From Paracoccaceae bacterium (GTDB lineage: Bacteria; Pseudomonadota; Alphaproteobacteria; Rhodobacterales; Rhodobacteraceae), in contig WFQA01000120.1 of assembly GCA_015487255.1 (NCBI GenBank), positions 1 to 16,439 on the forward strand: a stretch of 16,439 nt of DNA, in the 5' to 3' direction. Within the stretch, counting starts at the first letter, position 1, and the number at the start of each line of letters is the position of its first letter. The position numbers and the translations under genes are program-made. This document shows positions 6,465 through 13,717 of the stretch, in pieces. The notes under the pieces were generated by a model that worked only from the letters and a program-made list of their open reading frames with translations, did not search any database and was not told where the DNA came from.

Positions 6465-6506
6465 GCCCGGCAGGGGCAGAGTAAAGTCAGGATGGGAAAT
6501 CACCGT

Positions 6507-7238
6507 TCAAATCACCTGCGCGCCCGCAATCGCGGCCTGAAAATCCGACAAGGGGCGCAGCTGAAACTCCATCTCCAACGCGGCTATCTGCCCCATCCGG
6601 TCACAACGAAATGTGCGCACCTCACCGCGCAAATGGTCCCACGCCAACACATACCAGATCGGATAGCTCAGCAGCAGATAGTGCGGTTGAATTTTCCGCC
6701 GGGTGACGGTGCCATTCTCAGCGCGATAGGTTATTTCAATCTCCTGCATCTGCAAAAATGCCTGATGCAATTTGGCAACCGAATCACGCGACGGGTTGCG
6801 GAAATCCGTGAGCAGCAGGGCAGAGGCTGATTCTGAAATCAAAATCCGGTCTTTCAGGCCACTCACCTTGCTTTTGGTATCGGCTGAAAAAGACGCCATG
6901 AGCTTGCGCCGCACCGGGCCAAGATGGGCCATGAAAAGTGGCGATTGCATCTGCTCGGTGATCGCAAGGCTGATCAACAGGTCAACGGCCTGCGCATAGC
7001 TCAGGTTGAGCCGCCCAATGCCCCAGCGCCGGTCGAGCCGCAAGCCGCCGCCACGGCCCCGGTCAGCCTCGATCGGCACGCCCTGATCGCGCAGAATCTG
7101 AATATCGCGGGTCAGGCTGCGCAGGCTGATACCCAGCTCGGCCGCCAGCCCGCTGGCGGTGCAAAAGCTGCCATCCTTCAGGCGGGCGGTGATCATTTCC
7201 AGCCGCTCCAGCCGGTTTATTGTGCTTGTGCGCTTCAT
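6507..7238 (-). CDS. WYL-domain (YafY-type) transcriptional regulator
   Basis: This 243-residue regulator has an N-terminal DeoR-type winged helix-turn-helix (about 8-70: RLERLEMITARL, then ASGLAAELGISLRSLTRDIQ, then the wing GRGGGLRLD). Its C-terminal WYL-type ligand-sensing domain (about 150-235) has IWYVLAWD at 194-201 in place of the name-giving WYL and an RTFRCDRM segment (208-215). WYL regulators can sense small ligands or nucleic acid; no ligand can be named here. I start at the ATG at 7238; a TTG directly before it (7241) is an alternative, and neither has a clear Shine-Dalgarno. It is divergent from the ABM-like gene across a 76-base gap, the usual arrangement of a local regulator with its target. 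It lies between trpF and trpB, so readthrough into trpB is possible. Confidence 0.88.
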   Translation of the reverse strand: MKRTSTINRLERLEMITARLKDGSFCTASGLAAELGISLRSLTRDIQILRDQGVPIEADRGRGGGLRLDRRWGIGRLNLSYAQAVDLLISLAITEQMQSPLFMAHLGPVRRKLMASFSADTKSKVSGLKDRILISESASALLLTDFRNPSRDSVAKLHQAFLQMQEIEITYRAENGTVTRRKIQPHYLLLSYPIWYVLAWDHLRGEVRTFRCDRMGQIAALEMEFQLRPLSDFQAAIAGAQVI

Positions 7239-7314
7239 CAATCAAATAGGTCATTAAATGGCGCATATGTCCATAAAAGAATAACACAGACCCTCAAACA
7301 AAGGAAAAACACCA
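7239..7314. promoter_or_regulatory. Divergent control region of WYL regulator and ABM-like gene
   Basis: This 76-base AT-rich gap must hold both promoters. For the regulator (minus strand), TTGTTT (7296-7301) and TTTTAT (7273-7278) have a 17-base spacer. ATGG (7258-7261) and CCAT (7271-7274) flank CATATG as a weak dyad overlapping that -10, a plausible operator position. The ABM-like gene has AAAGGAA (7300-7306) as its ribosome-binding site, which overlaps the regulator's putative -35. Confidence 0.4.
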
Positions 7315-7629
7315 ATGCAAAACCCAGTTACCATACTCGCGCCCATCAAGCTGGCCGCAGGCAAAACCGAAGCCGACCTCATGGCCGCTTCAGAGAAATT
7401 CCAAGCCGGGTTTGTCAACAAAGAGCCGGGTGTTTTGCGCCGGGAACTGGTGCGCACACCCGATGGAAATTATATGGATATCGTCCAGTTCCGCAGCGCG
7501 GAAGATGCCGGGGACATTATGGAAAAAGAAAAGAAATCAGAGGTTTGCCTCTCATTTTTTGCGATAATGGATTTTAGCGATGCGGATATGGATATGGGCA
7601 TCCACCACACGCTGGCCACATACCCTTAA
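7315..7629 (+). CDS. Small ABM-like (dimeric alpha-beta barrel) protein
   Basis: This 104-residue protein starts MQNPVTILAPIKLAAGKTEAD. It contains FQAGFVNKEPGVLRRELVRT and YMDIVQFRSAEDAGDIM, a pattern typical of antibiotic-biosynthesis-monooxygenase-like (ABM/EthD-like) ferredoxin folds. In these a strand is followed by a helix of roughly 15 residues and the 'PGVL...' turn. Members are usually small homodimers acting as monooxygenases, dehydratases or ligand-binding proteins, and the active-site residues are too variable to infer a reaction. The C-terminus (ADMDMGIHHTLATYP) is Met/His-rich. The start at 7315 has AAAGGAA about eight bases away. It is the only plus-strand gene in a 7-kb minus-strand block, divergent from its likely WYL regulator and convergent with trpF, from which a long inverted repeat separates it. 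Confidence 0.7.
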   Translation: MQNPVTILAPIKLAAGKTEADLMAASEKFQAGFVNKEPGVLRRELVRTPDGNYMDIVQFRSAEDAGDIMEKEKKSEVCLSFFAIMDFSDADMDMGIHHTLATYP

Positions 7630-7630
7630 A

Positions 7631-7735
7631 GCGTTTTGCGTTTTATCTGAACCACCTGTCGGTTTTACCATTGGGGCAGTGATTTGAAGCAATCGCGTTC
7701 AATGGTAATACCGATTCAAATCAAACGCAAAACGC
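7631..7735. repeat. 105-base imperfect inverted repeat between ABM-like gene and trpF
   Basis: The outer arms GCGTTTTGCGTTT (7631-7643) and AAACGCAAAACGC (7723-7735) are perfect. The inner arms CGGTTTTACCATTG (7660-7673) and CAATGGTAATACCG (7700-7713) match at 13 of 14. The whole element folds into a long hairpin with asymmetric internal loops. It begins one base after the ABM-like stop codon and ends one base before the trpF stop codon, filling the gap exactly. It lacks a T-run. Its right arm shares ATTTGAATCG and GC-rich neighbours with the 3386-3421 repeat, so it looks like a dispersed repeat (REP- or MITE-like) that may also separate the convergent transcripts. Confidence 0.8.
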
Positions 7736-7736
7736 C

Positions 7737-8375
7737 TTAGCGCATATAATTTGCTGCTGTGACAAAAGCCTTGATCAGCGCCGCGTCCTTCAGGCCCGGC
7801 GCTGATTCCACCCCGGAGGATACATCAACCTGCGTCGCCCCGGTCAGCCGGATGGCCTCACCCACGTTTTCCGGTGTCAGCCCCCCCGCCAACATCCACG
7901 GCTTTTGCCAGCTGCGACCCTTGATCAAACGCCAGTCAAAGGCAAGCCCGTTGCCGCCGGGCAGCGGGGCGTTGCTTGGCGGTTTGGCATCCAGCAAAAT
8001 CTGGTCGGCCACCATCTCGTAATCCGCCAGCGCGGCAAGGTCCGCTACGTCGGCCACCCCCACGGCCTTCATCACCGGCAAGCCGTAGCGCGCCCTGACC
8101 TCCAGCACCCGCGCCGGGCTTTCCAGGCCGTGCAGTTGCAACATATCCAATGGCACTTTGGCCGTTATTTCATCCAAAAACCGATCCGAGGCATTTACCG
8201 TAAGCGCCACCTTGGCCACCCCTTCGGGCACCAGCAATGCCAAATTGGCCGCCTGTTTTATGCTGACATTACGTGGGGATTTCTCGAAAAACACCAAGCC
8301 GGTATAGCGCGCACCCGCCGCCACCGCAGCGGTAATTCCCTGCGCATCCTTCAGCCCGCAGATCTTGACCCGCAT
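7737..8375 (-). CDS. trpF: Phosphoribosylanthranilate isomerase
   Basis: TrpF carries out the Amadori rearrangement of N-(5-phosphoribosyl)anthranilate to CdRP, the third step of tryptophan synthesis, in the cytoplasm. The 212-residue (beta/alpha)8 barrel is a normal monofunctional TrpF length. It opens with VKICGLKD, containing the general-base Cys6. Asp129 (ILLDAKPP) is the expected general acid, and the phosphate-binding loops are at MLAGGLTPENV (161-171) and VDVSSGVES (183-191). Its ATG directly follows the lapA stop (TAGATG), so the two are very probably cotranscribed, with translational coupling likely because no clear ribosome-binding site stands alone. Its stop codon abuts the long inverted repeat. 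In related genomes trpB follows directly (from memory); here it is 1.3 kb away. Confidence 0.97.
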   Translation of the reverse strand: MRVKICGLKDAQGITAAVAAGARYTGLVFFEKSPRNVSIKQAANLALLVPEGVAKVALTVNASDRFLDEITAKVPLDMLQLHGLESPARVLEVRARYGLPVMKAVGVADVADLAALADYEMVADQILLDAKPPSNAPLPGGNGLAFDWRLIKGRSWQKPWMLAGGLTPENVGEAIRLTGATQVDVSSGVESAPGLKDAALIKAFVTAANYMR

Positions 8376-8714
8376 CTAGTTCAACAACGCCAAAACGTCA
8401 TCCTCGTCCGCGCCGCTGGCCTTTTTCAGCCTGGCCACTTCCGCAGCCAGCGCCGCCGCCTCGCGGTTTTTCACAGCGGCCTTTTTGCGATATTTATGCT
8501 CACGAAAATATTCCAGGAAATAGCCCAGCAAAAGCCCAACCCCGATAGCGGCAAAAATCACCAAAAACAGCGGCACTTCGCGGGTCAGCGCCGCTGCATA
8601 GGGCAGCCCGTCAGGCAAAAGCGCCACGCTCACCGCGCCAAGATTGGCCAGCGCGACCAGTACCAGAGCCGCCATAATGGCCGTCAGAATTATATATCGG
8701 ATATAGCGCATCAT
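8376..8714 (-). CDS. lapA: LapA-domain inner-membrane protein (YciS-like)
   Basis: This is a 112-residue protein with two membrane segments (about 6-26 and 46-68, separated by the short ALLPDGLPYAAALTREVP). After them come the basic stretch FREHKYRKKAAVKNREAAAL and an Ala/Glu-rich coiled-coil tail (about 80-100), ending in acidic DEDDVLALLN. This is the layout of LapA/YciS (DUF1049) proteins, which in E. coli act with LapB on lipopolysaccharide assembly and LpxC control. A LapB partner is not visible here. The gene starts at the first of two consecutive ATGs (8714), 21 bases after the ihfB stop, and its stop touches the trpF start, so ihfB-lapA-trpF reads as an operon. Assignment is by layout and position more than by motif. 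Confidence 0.82.
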   Translation of the reverse strand: MMRYIRYIILTAIMAALVLVALANLGAVSVALLPDGLPYAAALTREVPLFLVIFAAIGVGLLLGYFLEYFREHKYRKKAAVKNREAAALAAEVARLKKASGADEDDVLALLN

Positions 8715-8735
8715 GCTTTCAGAGATAGGCGATCG

Positions 8736-9017
8736 CTACTTGCCGTTCAAGCGGTCACGCAACAATTTACCGGATTTGAAAAACGGCACGAATTTTTCCG
8801 CCACCGAAACTGATTCTCCGGTGCGCGGGTTACGCCCGGTGCGCGCCTCACGTTTTTTGACCGAAAAAGCGCCAAAACCGCGCAACTCCACCCGCTTGCC
8901 AGCGGCCATCGCTTCAATTATTTCATCAAAAATAGTGCCAACAATCCGCTCCACATCGCGCTGGTAAAGATGCGGATTTTCATCTGCAATTTTTTGAACC
9001 AATTCGGATTTTATCAT
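8736..9017 (-). CDS. ihfB: Integration host factor beta subunit
   Basis: This 93-residue nucleoid protein of the HU/IHF family binds DNA as a heterodimer with IHF-alpha (not in the window) and bends it sharply. It starts MIKSELVQKIADENPHLYQRDVERIV, carries the core VELRGFGAFSVKKREARTGRNPRTGE, and has the intercalating Pro in the RNP turn; the PHLYQRDVE helix is characteristic of IHF-beta rather than HU. The ATG at 9017 has AGAGGAAC just upstream. It follows sppA by 93 bases and precedes lapA by 21. This position after rpsA matches the usual rpsA-ihfB linkage (also seen in E. coli), with sppA in between. Confidence 0.96.
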   Translation of the reverse strand: MIKSELVQKIADENPHLYQRDVERIVGTIFDEIIEAMAAGKRVELRGFGAFSVKKREARTGRNPRTGESVSVAEKFVPFFKSGKLLRDRLNGK

Positions 9018-9110
9018 TATTGTTCCTCTCCAAGTTGCCGGGATTACTTAGAGGTACTCCGTCAAGCACCGTGACATATTAAACTGTTTACATATGTATT
9101 GTGCCACGCA
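9018..9110 (-). promoter_or_regulatory. sppA-ihfB gap, likely ihfB promoter region
   Basis: The 93 bases contain an AT-rich core on the minus strand (ACATATGTAAACAGTTTAATAT, split here as ACATATGTAAAC and AGTTTAATAT), in contrast to the GC-rich flanking genes. This suggests a promoter for ihfB-lapA-trpF. I cannot assign a convincing -35/-10 pair or a terminator. Confidence 0.3.
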
Positions 9111-10052
9111 TTAGCGGGTTATGGAATAGAGTTGCACGGATTCCGACGCAGAAAACCGTTCCAGAAGCGGATTTATGCCCAGTAATGTGGATAAAACCCC
9201 GCTATACCAAGGCTCTGGCGGATATAACTCCCAATTTTCGATCGAAAGCTCACTTGACGCCGGGGTAACCGATTCGAGATATTCCCGCACCGCGCCCTCG
9301 CCCCCAAGCGAATCGATCAATCCGTTTTCCACCGCTCTGCGGCCGCTGAAAACGCCACCTGTCGTAACGTCATCCAAAGCACTTCCGCTCAAGTTGCGCC
9401 GGGTGCCAACCAGGGCTTTGAACCAGTCATAGGTTTCCTCGATAATCGCGCGCTGTGCGGCCAGCTCGGCCTCGCTGGCCTCGCGAAACGGGCTAAGCCC
9501 GCCCTTGACCCCGGAACTGCGGATCACCTGCATTTCCACCCCGATATCGCCAAGCAGGCGGCTGACATCCGGGTATTCCATTATTACCCCGATCGAGCCG
9601 GTAATGGTGTTGGAGCGCGCAACGATATAATCAGCGCCAAGCGCGGCAATATAACCGCCCGAGGCCGCCATGCCATCCATCTGCGCCACCACCGGTTTTT
9701 CGGCGGCCACCTTGCGCAGGGCGTCAAACAATATCTCCGAACCCACTACCGTGCCGCCGGGTGAGTTGATCTCGACAATCAGCGCTTTTACATCCTCGTC
9801 CCCGGCGATACGAGCCAATATTTCTTCGCGGTAGCGGTCCTGGGTGATGATCCCGTCAATGCTGATCCGGGCAATGTGCTCTCCGGTCGGGAACTCGCTC
9901 TCGCCCTGGCTCATGGCAAACCAGACCAGCCCGCCGATCAGCAGCAGCATAAATCCGATGCCCCGCCAAAAGCCGGAGCGGCGCCACTTGCGGCGCCGCT
10001 CCTCGTAAAGGTCTCTCTCGACACCTTCTTTTTTACCATCCCAGGGGGGCAT
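9111..10052 (-). CDS. sppA: Signal peptide peptidase SppA, short S49 form
   Basis: This is a membrane-anchored serine protease of family S49 that cleaves remnant signal peptides. It has 313 residues, the short single-domain form. A basic N-terminus (RRRKWRRSGFWR) is followed by one membrane segment (about 29-47), then the periplasmic ClpP-like domain. The nucleophile is Ser131 in MAASGGY and the general base Lys183 in SSGVKGG. The 52-residue spacing equals that of Bacillus SppA (S147/K199). INSPGG (95-100) and NTITGSIGVI are further S49 signatures. The start codon overlaps the rpsA stop in TAATG, so translation is likely coupled to rpsA. It lies between rpsA and ihfB. The membrane topology is inferred. 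Confidence 0.94.
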   Translation of the reverse strand: MPPWDGKKEGVERDLYEERRRKWRRSGFWRGIGFMLLLIGGLVWFAMSQGESEFPTGEHIARISIDGIITQDRYREEILARIAGDEDVKALIVEINSPGGTVVGSEILFDALRKVAAEKPVVAQMDGMAASGGYIAALGADYIVARSNTITGSIGVIMEYPDVSRLLGDIGVEMQVIRSSGVKGGLSPFREASEAELAAQRAIIEETYDWFKALVGTRRNLSGSALDDVTTGGVFSGRRAVENGLIDSLGGEGAVREYLESVTPASSELSIENWELYPPEPWYSGVLSTLLGINPLLERFSASESVQLYSITR

Positions 10053-11734
10053 TACTCATCGCCGCCCTTGAGGGCCGCACCGAGGATATCGCCCAGCGAT
10101 GCCCCGGAGTCAGAGGACCCATACTGCTCGATCGCTTCCTTCTCTTCAGCGATTTCACGCGCCTTGATCGAAAGCCCAAGCCGGCGGGATGCCTTGTCGA
10201 TATTGGTAACACGGGCGTCAACCTTGTCACCAACCGAGAAGCGCTCGGGGCGTTGCTCGGCACGATCGCGCGAAAGGTCAGAGCGGCGGATGAAGGATTT
10301 CATGCCATCATAGGTTACTTCGATACCGCCCTCCTCGATCGAGGTGACCTCGACAGTAACAATCGCACCGCGTTTGATGCCGCCAACAGCACCGGCAAAC
10401 GGATCTTCGCCCAGCTCTTTGATCGACAGGCTGATGCGCTCTTTATCCGCATCGATGTCGGTCACAACCGCTTTCACAATATCACCCTTCTGGTAATCCT
10501 GAATGGCTTCCTCGCCGGAGCGATCCCAATCAAGGCCCGAAAGATGCACCATGCCGTCGATCTCGCCATCCAGCCCGATGAACAGACCGAATTCGGTGAT
10601 GTTTTTGACTTCACCCTCAACTTCGGTGCCAACAGGGTAGGCGGCTGCAAAATTTTCCCACGGGTTGCCCTGGGTCTGCTTCAGGCCAAGGGAAACGCGG
10701 CGCTTGACGGTGTCGATCTCCAGCACCATCACTTCCACTTCTTCCGAGGTGGAAACGATCTTTCCCGGATGCACGTTTTTCTTGGTCCAGCTCATTTCAG
10801 AAACATGGACGAGGCCCTCAACACCGGCTTCCAGCTCAACAAACGCACCGTAATCGGTGATGTTGGTCACCCGGCCCTTGTGCACGGATTCCAGCGGATA
10901 ACGCCCTTCCACATCGGCCCACGGGTCTTCCTGCAACTGCTTCATGCCAAGCGAGATCCGCATGGTTTCGCGGTTGATCTTCACAACCTGCACCTTCACG
11001 GTGGCGCCGATTTCGAGGATTTCGGAAGGGTGGTTGACCCGGCGCCATGCCATGTCGGTCACGTGCAGCAGGCCGTCTACGCCGCCAAGGTCGACAAAGG
11101 CACCGTAATCGGTGATGTTCTTGACCACACCGTCAACGGTATCGCCTTCAGCCAGCTTGCCAACGATTTCAGCGCGTTGCTCGGCGCGGGATTCTTCCAG
11201 AATCGCGCGGCGGGATACAACGATATTGCCCCGGCGACGGTCCATTTTCAAAATCTGGAACGGCTGGGCAATGCCCATCAGCGGGCCGGCATCACGCACC
11301 GGGCGCACATCAACCTGAGAGCCGGGCAGAAACGCAACCGCGCCGCCGAGATCAACAGTAAAGCCGCCTTTGACGCGGCCAAACATCGCCCCTTCAACAC
11401 GCTCTTCTTTTTCATAGGCTTTTTCGAGCCGGTCCCAGGCCTCTTCACGGCGGGCTTTTTCCCGGCTGATCGCCGCTTCGCCCCGGGCGTTTTCAACCCG
11501 CTCAAGAAATACCTCGACCGTGTCGCCAACTTCCACTTCCGGCTCCTGGCCCGGCTCGGCGAATTCTTTCAGGTCAACACGGCCTTCCATTTTGTAGCCG
11601 ATGTCGATAATTGCCTGGCCGGCTTCAATTGCGATAACCGTGCCTTTGACGACGCTTCCCTCGTCAGGGGTTTCAAGTTCAAAGCTCTCGTTCAGAAGGG
11701 CTTCAAAGTCTTCCATGGATGCGGAAGTTGCCAT
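10052..11734 (-). CDS. rpsA: 30S ribosomal protein S1
   Basis: S1 is the large mRNA-binding protein of the 30S subunit, needed to start translation on weak or structured leaders. The 560-residue protein contains six S1 OB-fold repeats. Clear ones begin at GSVVKGTVIAIEAGQAIIDIG, GDTVDGVVKNITDYGAFVDLG, HKGRVTNITDYGAFVELEAG, GTEVEGEVKNITEFGLFIGLD and GAIVTVEVTSIEEGGIEV, with a degenerate second repeat at GAMFGRVKGGFTVDLGGAVA. The C-terminus is GASLGDILGAALKGGDE, typical of alphaproteobacteria. I chose the ATG at 11734 (MATSASMEDFEALL), preceded by GGAG nine bases away. An in-frame ATG at 11824 would add 30 residues unlike S1. Codons are strongly biased, as for a highly expressed gene. It overlaps sppA by one base and lies 107 bases after cmk. 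Confidence 0.98.
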   Translation of the reverse strand: MATSASMEDFEALLNESFELETPDEGSVVKGTVIAIEAGQAIIDIGYKMEGRVDLKEFAEPGQEPEVEVGDTVEVFLERVENARGEAAISREKARREEAWDRLEKAYEKEERVEGAMFGRVKGGFTVDLGGAVAFLPGSQVDVRPVRDAGPLMGIAQPFQILKMDRRRGNIVVSRRAILEESRAEQRAEIVGKLAEGDTVDGVVKNITDYGAFVDLGGVDGLLHVTDMAWRRVNHPSEILEIGATVKVQVVKINRETMRISLGMKQLQEDPWADVEGRYPLESVHKGRVTNITDYGAFVELEAGVEGLVHVSEMSWTKKNVHPGKIVSTSEEVEVMVLEIDTVKRRVSLGLKQTQGNPWENFAAAYPVGTEVEGEVKNITEFGLFIGLDGEIDGMVHLSGLDWDRSGEEAIQDYQKGDIVKAVVTDIDADKERISLSIKELGEDPFAGAVGGIKRGAIVTVEVTSIEEGGIEVTYDGMKSFIRRSDLSRDRAEQRPERFSVGDKVDARVTNIDKASRRLGLSIKAREIAEEKEAIEQYGSSDSGASLGDILGAALKGGDE

Positions 11735-11841
11735 AAATATAGTCTCCAATAGTGTTTTTGCGGGCCGAGCGGTTGGTTCCGCCGGTCTTTCAGGTTTACG
11801 GGTCAGAGGCGGTAAAACACGCAAAATAGCGATCCAAAGGC
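11735..11841 (-). promoter_or_regulatory. cmk-rpsA spacer (rpsA leader)
   Basis: These 107 bases precede rpsA on the minus strand. They include GCGG-AACCAA-CCGC, a small possible hairpin about 30 bases before the ribosome-binding site. In other bacteria rpsA has its own promoter and an autoregulated leader. Here I see no clear -35/-10 pair, so a leader role is inferred from position only. Confidence 0.3.
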
Positions 11842-12477
11842 TTACGCCTTGCCGAATCGCTGCTTGATAAGGGCCACCGCCTCGGCGACAGCCGCGTCTA
11901 TAGACAATTCTGACGTGTCTAGCAAGAGCGCATCTTCGGCAGCAACCATCGGCGCAACATCGCGCGAGGCATCGCGAATATCACGCTGGCGCAGGTCAAT
12001 CGCTACGCTTTCAAGCCGGGTATCGGGGTTTTTTGCCCGCAATTCCTCAAAGCGGCGTTTGGCGCGCACCTCGTCAGAAGCGGTGACAAAAATCTTCACC
12101 TCGGCCTCGGGGCAGATCACCGAACCGATATCGCGGCCATCAAGCACCGCCCCACCCTCGCGCCTGGCGAAATCTTTCTGAAAGGCCAGCAAAGCCGCGC
12201 GCACCTCGGGCAGGGCCGCCACCTTGGAGGCCGCTTGCGCGATGCGCGCGGTGCGCAAACCCTCATGCCGCAGGTCTGCCTCGCTCAGCTCTTTGGCGAC
12301 CTCGGTGGCAATTGCGGGAACAATCACGCCGCGCCCGCGCATCATCGCCCTGGCCCCGACTGCGCGGTAAAGCAAGCCGGTATCCAGGTGGGCAAAGCCA
12401 AATTCATCGGCAACCGCACGGGCAATGGTGCCTTTGCCGGCGGCGGCGGGGCCATCAATGGCGACGGTAAACTGCAT
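11842..12477 (-). CDS. cmk: Cytidylate kinase
   Basis: This kinase phosphorylates CMP and dCMP with ATP for nucleotide recycling. The 211-residue cytoplasmic protein opens with a Walker A loop, GPAAAGKGT (residues 9-17). It continues with HLDTGLLYRAVG, the CMP-binding element DGRDIGSVICPEAEVKIFVTAS (cited in part: DGRDIGSVICPEA), and the lid region KRRFEELRAKNPDTRLESVA. The length is slightly short of the 220-230 usual in enterobacteria but normal for alphaproteobacteria. The ATG at 12477 has TAGGAAT upstream. cmk next to rpsA is conserved widely, including in E. coli. It is divergent from sspB across 176 bases. Confidence 0.97.
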   Translation of the reverse strand: MQFTVAIDGPAAAGKGTIARAVADEFGFAHLDTGLLYRAVGARAMMRGRGVIVPAIATEVAKELSEADLRHEGLRTARIAQAASKVAALPEVRAALLAFQKDFARREGGAVLDGRDIGSVICPEAEVKIFVTASDEVRAKRRFEELRAKNPDTRLESVAIDLRQRDIRDASRDVAPMVAAEDALLLDTSELSIDAAVAEAVALIKQRFGKA

Positions 12478-12653
12478 TTTGATTCCTATTTGCTTTGCGC
12501 CAAGTTAGCGACACGGCAATCACTTGACCACCGGCACAAACACATTCACAACAAAAACCCGGCAAGAAAGCCGCTTCACAGGTTCATATCTTTCGCTTTT
12601 TTACCCTTTCATTTTCTGCTACCCATACAAAAACAGCCAATGGAACCATACCG
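12478..12653. promoter_or_regulatory. Divergent cmk / sspB intergenic region
   Basis: These 176 bases separate the minus-strand cmk from the plus-strand sspB and should contain both promoters. A TTGACC at about 12523-12528 on the plus strand has no good -10 partner at the right distance. The right half is pyrimidine-rich (CTTTCGCTTTTTTACCC and similar). I see no structured RNA and no extra gene. Confidence 0.3.
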
Positions 12654-13094
12654 ATGGATGAAAAAATAGACTACAACCACCTGATTCAGCGCGCTTTTCG
12701 CGAAATGCTCAAGGGCCTGCTGGCCAGGGTTGGCGAAGAAGGGCTGCCCGGAGATCACCATTTTGTCATTGTATTTGACACCCGCGTTCCCGGCACCCAT
12801 ATGCCCAACTGGATGAAGGCAAAATACCCCGAGGAGATGACGATTGTGATGCAGCACTGGTTTGACAATCTCGCCATCATGGATGACCGTTTCGGCGTGA
12901 CCCTCAGCTTCAACGGCGTGGGTGAATCTCTGGTGATTCCGTTCAACGCCATCAAAACCTTTGCCGATCCCCATGCCAAGTTCCAGCTCGCTTTCGAGCC
13001 GATCTTTGACGCACCAGACCCAGGGCCGGAAGAATCTTCAAAGCCCAAAGCTGGTGGTGTGGTAAACCTTGACAGCTTCCGAAAAGGCTCCTGA
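12654..13094 (+). CDS. sspB: SspB-like ClpXP adaptor (alphaproteobacterial type)
   Basis: SspB is an adaptor that binds ssrA-tagged proteins and hands them to the ClpXP protease after ribosome rescue. The 146-residue protein has the SspB fold region with HFVIVFDTRVPGTHMPNWMK and EEMTIVMQHWFDNLAIMDDRF, then FNGVGESLVIPFNAIKTFADP. A Pro/Gly/Lys-rich flexible linker (about 118-134) follows, and a short C-terminal VVNLDSFRKGS, the conserved tail that docks on the ClpX zinc domain. The overall layout matches the alpha-type SspB studied in Caulobacter rather than the gamma type. The start at 12654 (MDEKIDYNHL) has only a weak upstream site. A nearby ATG at 12641 is out of frame and terminates at once. 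Its stop is three bases before the next gene, so the two are probably cotranscribed. Confidence 0.92.
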   Translation: MDEKIDYNHLIQRAFREMLKGLLARVGEEGLPGDHHFVIVFDTRVPGTHMPNWMKAKYPEEMTIVMQHWFDNLAIMDDRFGVTLSFNGVGESLVIPFNAIKTFADPHAKFQLAFEPIFDAPDPGPEESSKPKAGGVVNLDSFRKGS

Positions 13095-13097
13095 CAC

Positions 13098-13679
13098 ATG
13101 CGTGAATTCTCCCTGTTCATGTCGCAGTTTCTGCGCCACCCCAAACGTGTATCCGCCATTGCGCCCTCCTCCAGATGGTTGGCACAACGCATGGCTTCTG
13201 AAATCACCAAGGATACCGGGCAAATCGTGGAGATCGGTGCCGGCACCGGCGTGATTTCCCGCGCGATTCTGGCAGCGGGCGTGGCCCCGCAAGACCTGAC
13301 CATCATTGAACTGGACCCCAACTTTTGCAAAACACTCAAAGCCCAGTTTCCCGATTGCAATGTGCTGGAGATGGATGCGCAGGATCTGGGCAGCCTGGAG
13401 CTTGAAAATGTCAATATGGTGATCTCCGGCCTGCCGCTTTTGTCAATCCCGGTTTCGGTACAGCACAATATCATCAAGGGCGCGTTTGATCTGATGCAGC
13501 CCGGGGGTAAATATATGCAATATACCTACGGGCCTAAGCCGCCGATTGCCCAAGAGGTGCGCACCGCCAATGATCTGGCATGGCGCACCCTGAAAAAAAC
13601 CTGGCTCAACATACCTCCGGCAAGTTCATATGTTTTCAGCCAGAACTCAGCCATTGTGCCGCAGGCAAAGCAGGGGTAA
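13098..13679 (+). CDS. SAM-dependent methyltransferase, PmtA-like phospholipid N-methyltransferase
   Basis: This 193-residue class I methyltransferase has the SAM loop VEIGAGTGV (44-52), the acidic IELDP end of strand two (70-74), and a motif IV-like VNMVISGLPLLSIP (105-118). The N-terminus (FMSQFLRHPKRVSAIAPSSRWLAQRM) matches bacterial PmtA enzymes, which also start with a short amphipathic helix before 'PSS'. PmtA of Rhodobacter/Sinorhizobium type makes phosphatidylcholine by methylating phosphatidylethanolamine at the membrane surface. Activity could also be toward rRNA or another lipid, as the rRNA adenine dimethylase (KsgA) family is similar. The ATG at 13098 follows the sspB stop by three bases. 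Linkage to sspB gives no functional clue. Confidence 0.75.
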   Translation: MREFSLFMSQFLRHPKRVSAIAPSSRWLAQRMASEITKDTGQIVEIGAGTGVISRAILAAGVAPQDLTIIELDPNFCKTLKAQFPDCNVLEMDAQDLGSLELENVNMVISGLPLLSIPVSVQHNIIKGAFDLMQPGGKYMQYTYGPKPPIAQEVRTANDLAWRTLKKTWLNIPPASSYVFSQNSAIVPQAKQG

Positions 13680-13717
13680 ACCTGTGGCCATAACCGGCCC
13701 AGATACAGGATACCCCA

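Noticed and set aside
6432..6503. 24-residue N-terminal extension of TrpB
   Set aside because: It lacks a ribosome-binding site, whereas the ATG at 6431 has AAGGAG at six bases and gives the normal family length.
6507..7629. Phage-defence island (WYL regulator next to small gene)
   Set aside because: WYL regulators do occur in defence loci, but here the only neighbour is an ABM-like enzyme fold, without nuclease, helicase, methylase or other defence domains.
10253..11752. 499-codon open frame on the plus strand opposite rpsA
   Set aside because: It mirrors the S1 gene's biased codons and has no domain of its own. rpsA on the minus strand is certain from its six S1 repeats.
11735..11824. 30-residue N-terminal extension of ribosomal protein S1
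   Set aside because: The added residues do not resemble S1, and the ATG at 11734 has GGAG nine bases away and the typical MATSASMEDF start.
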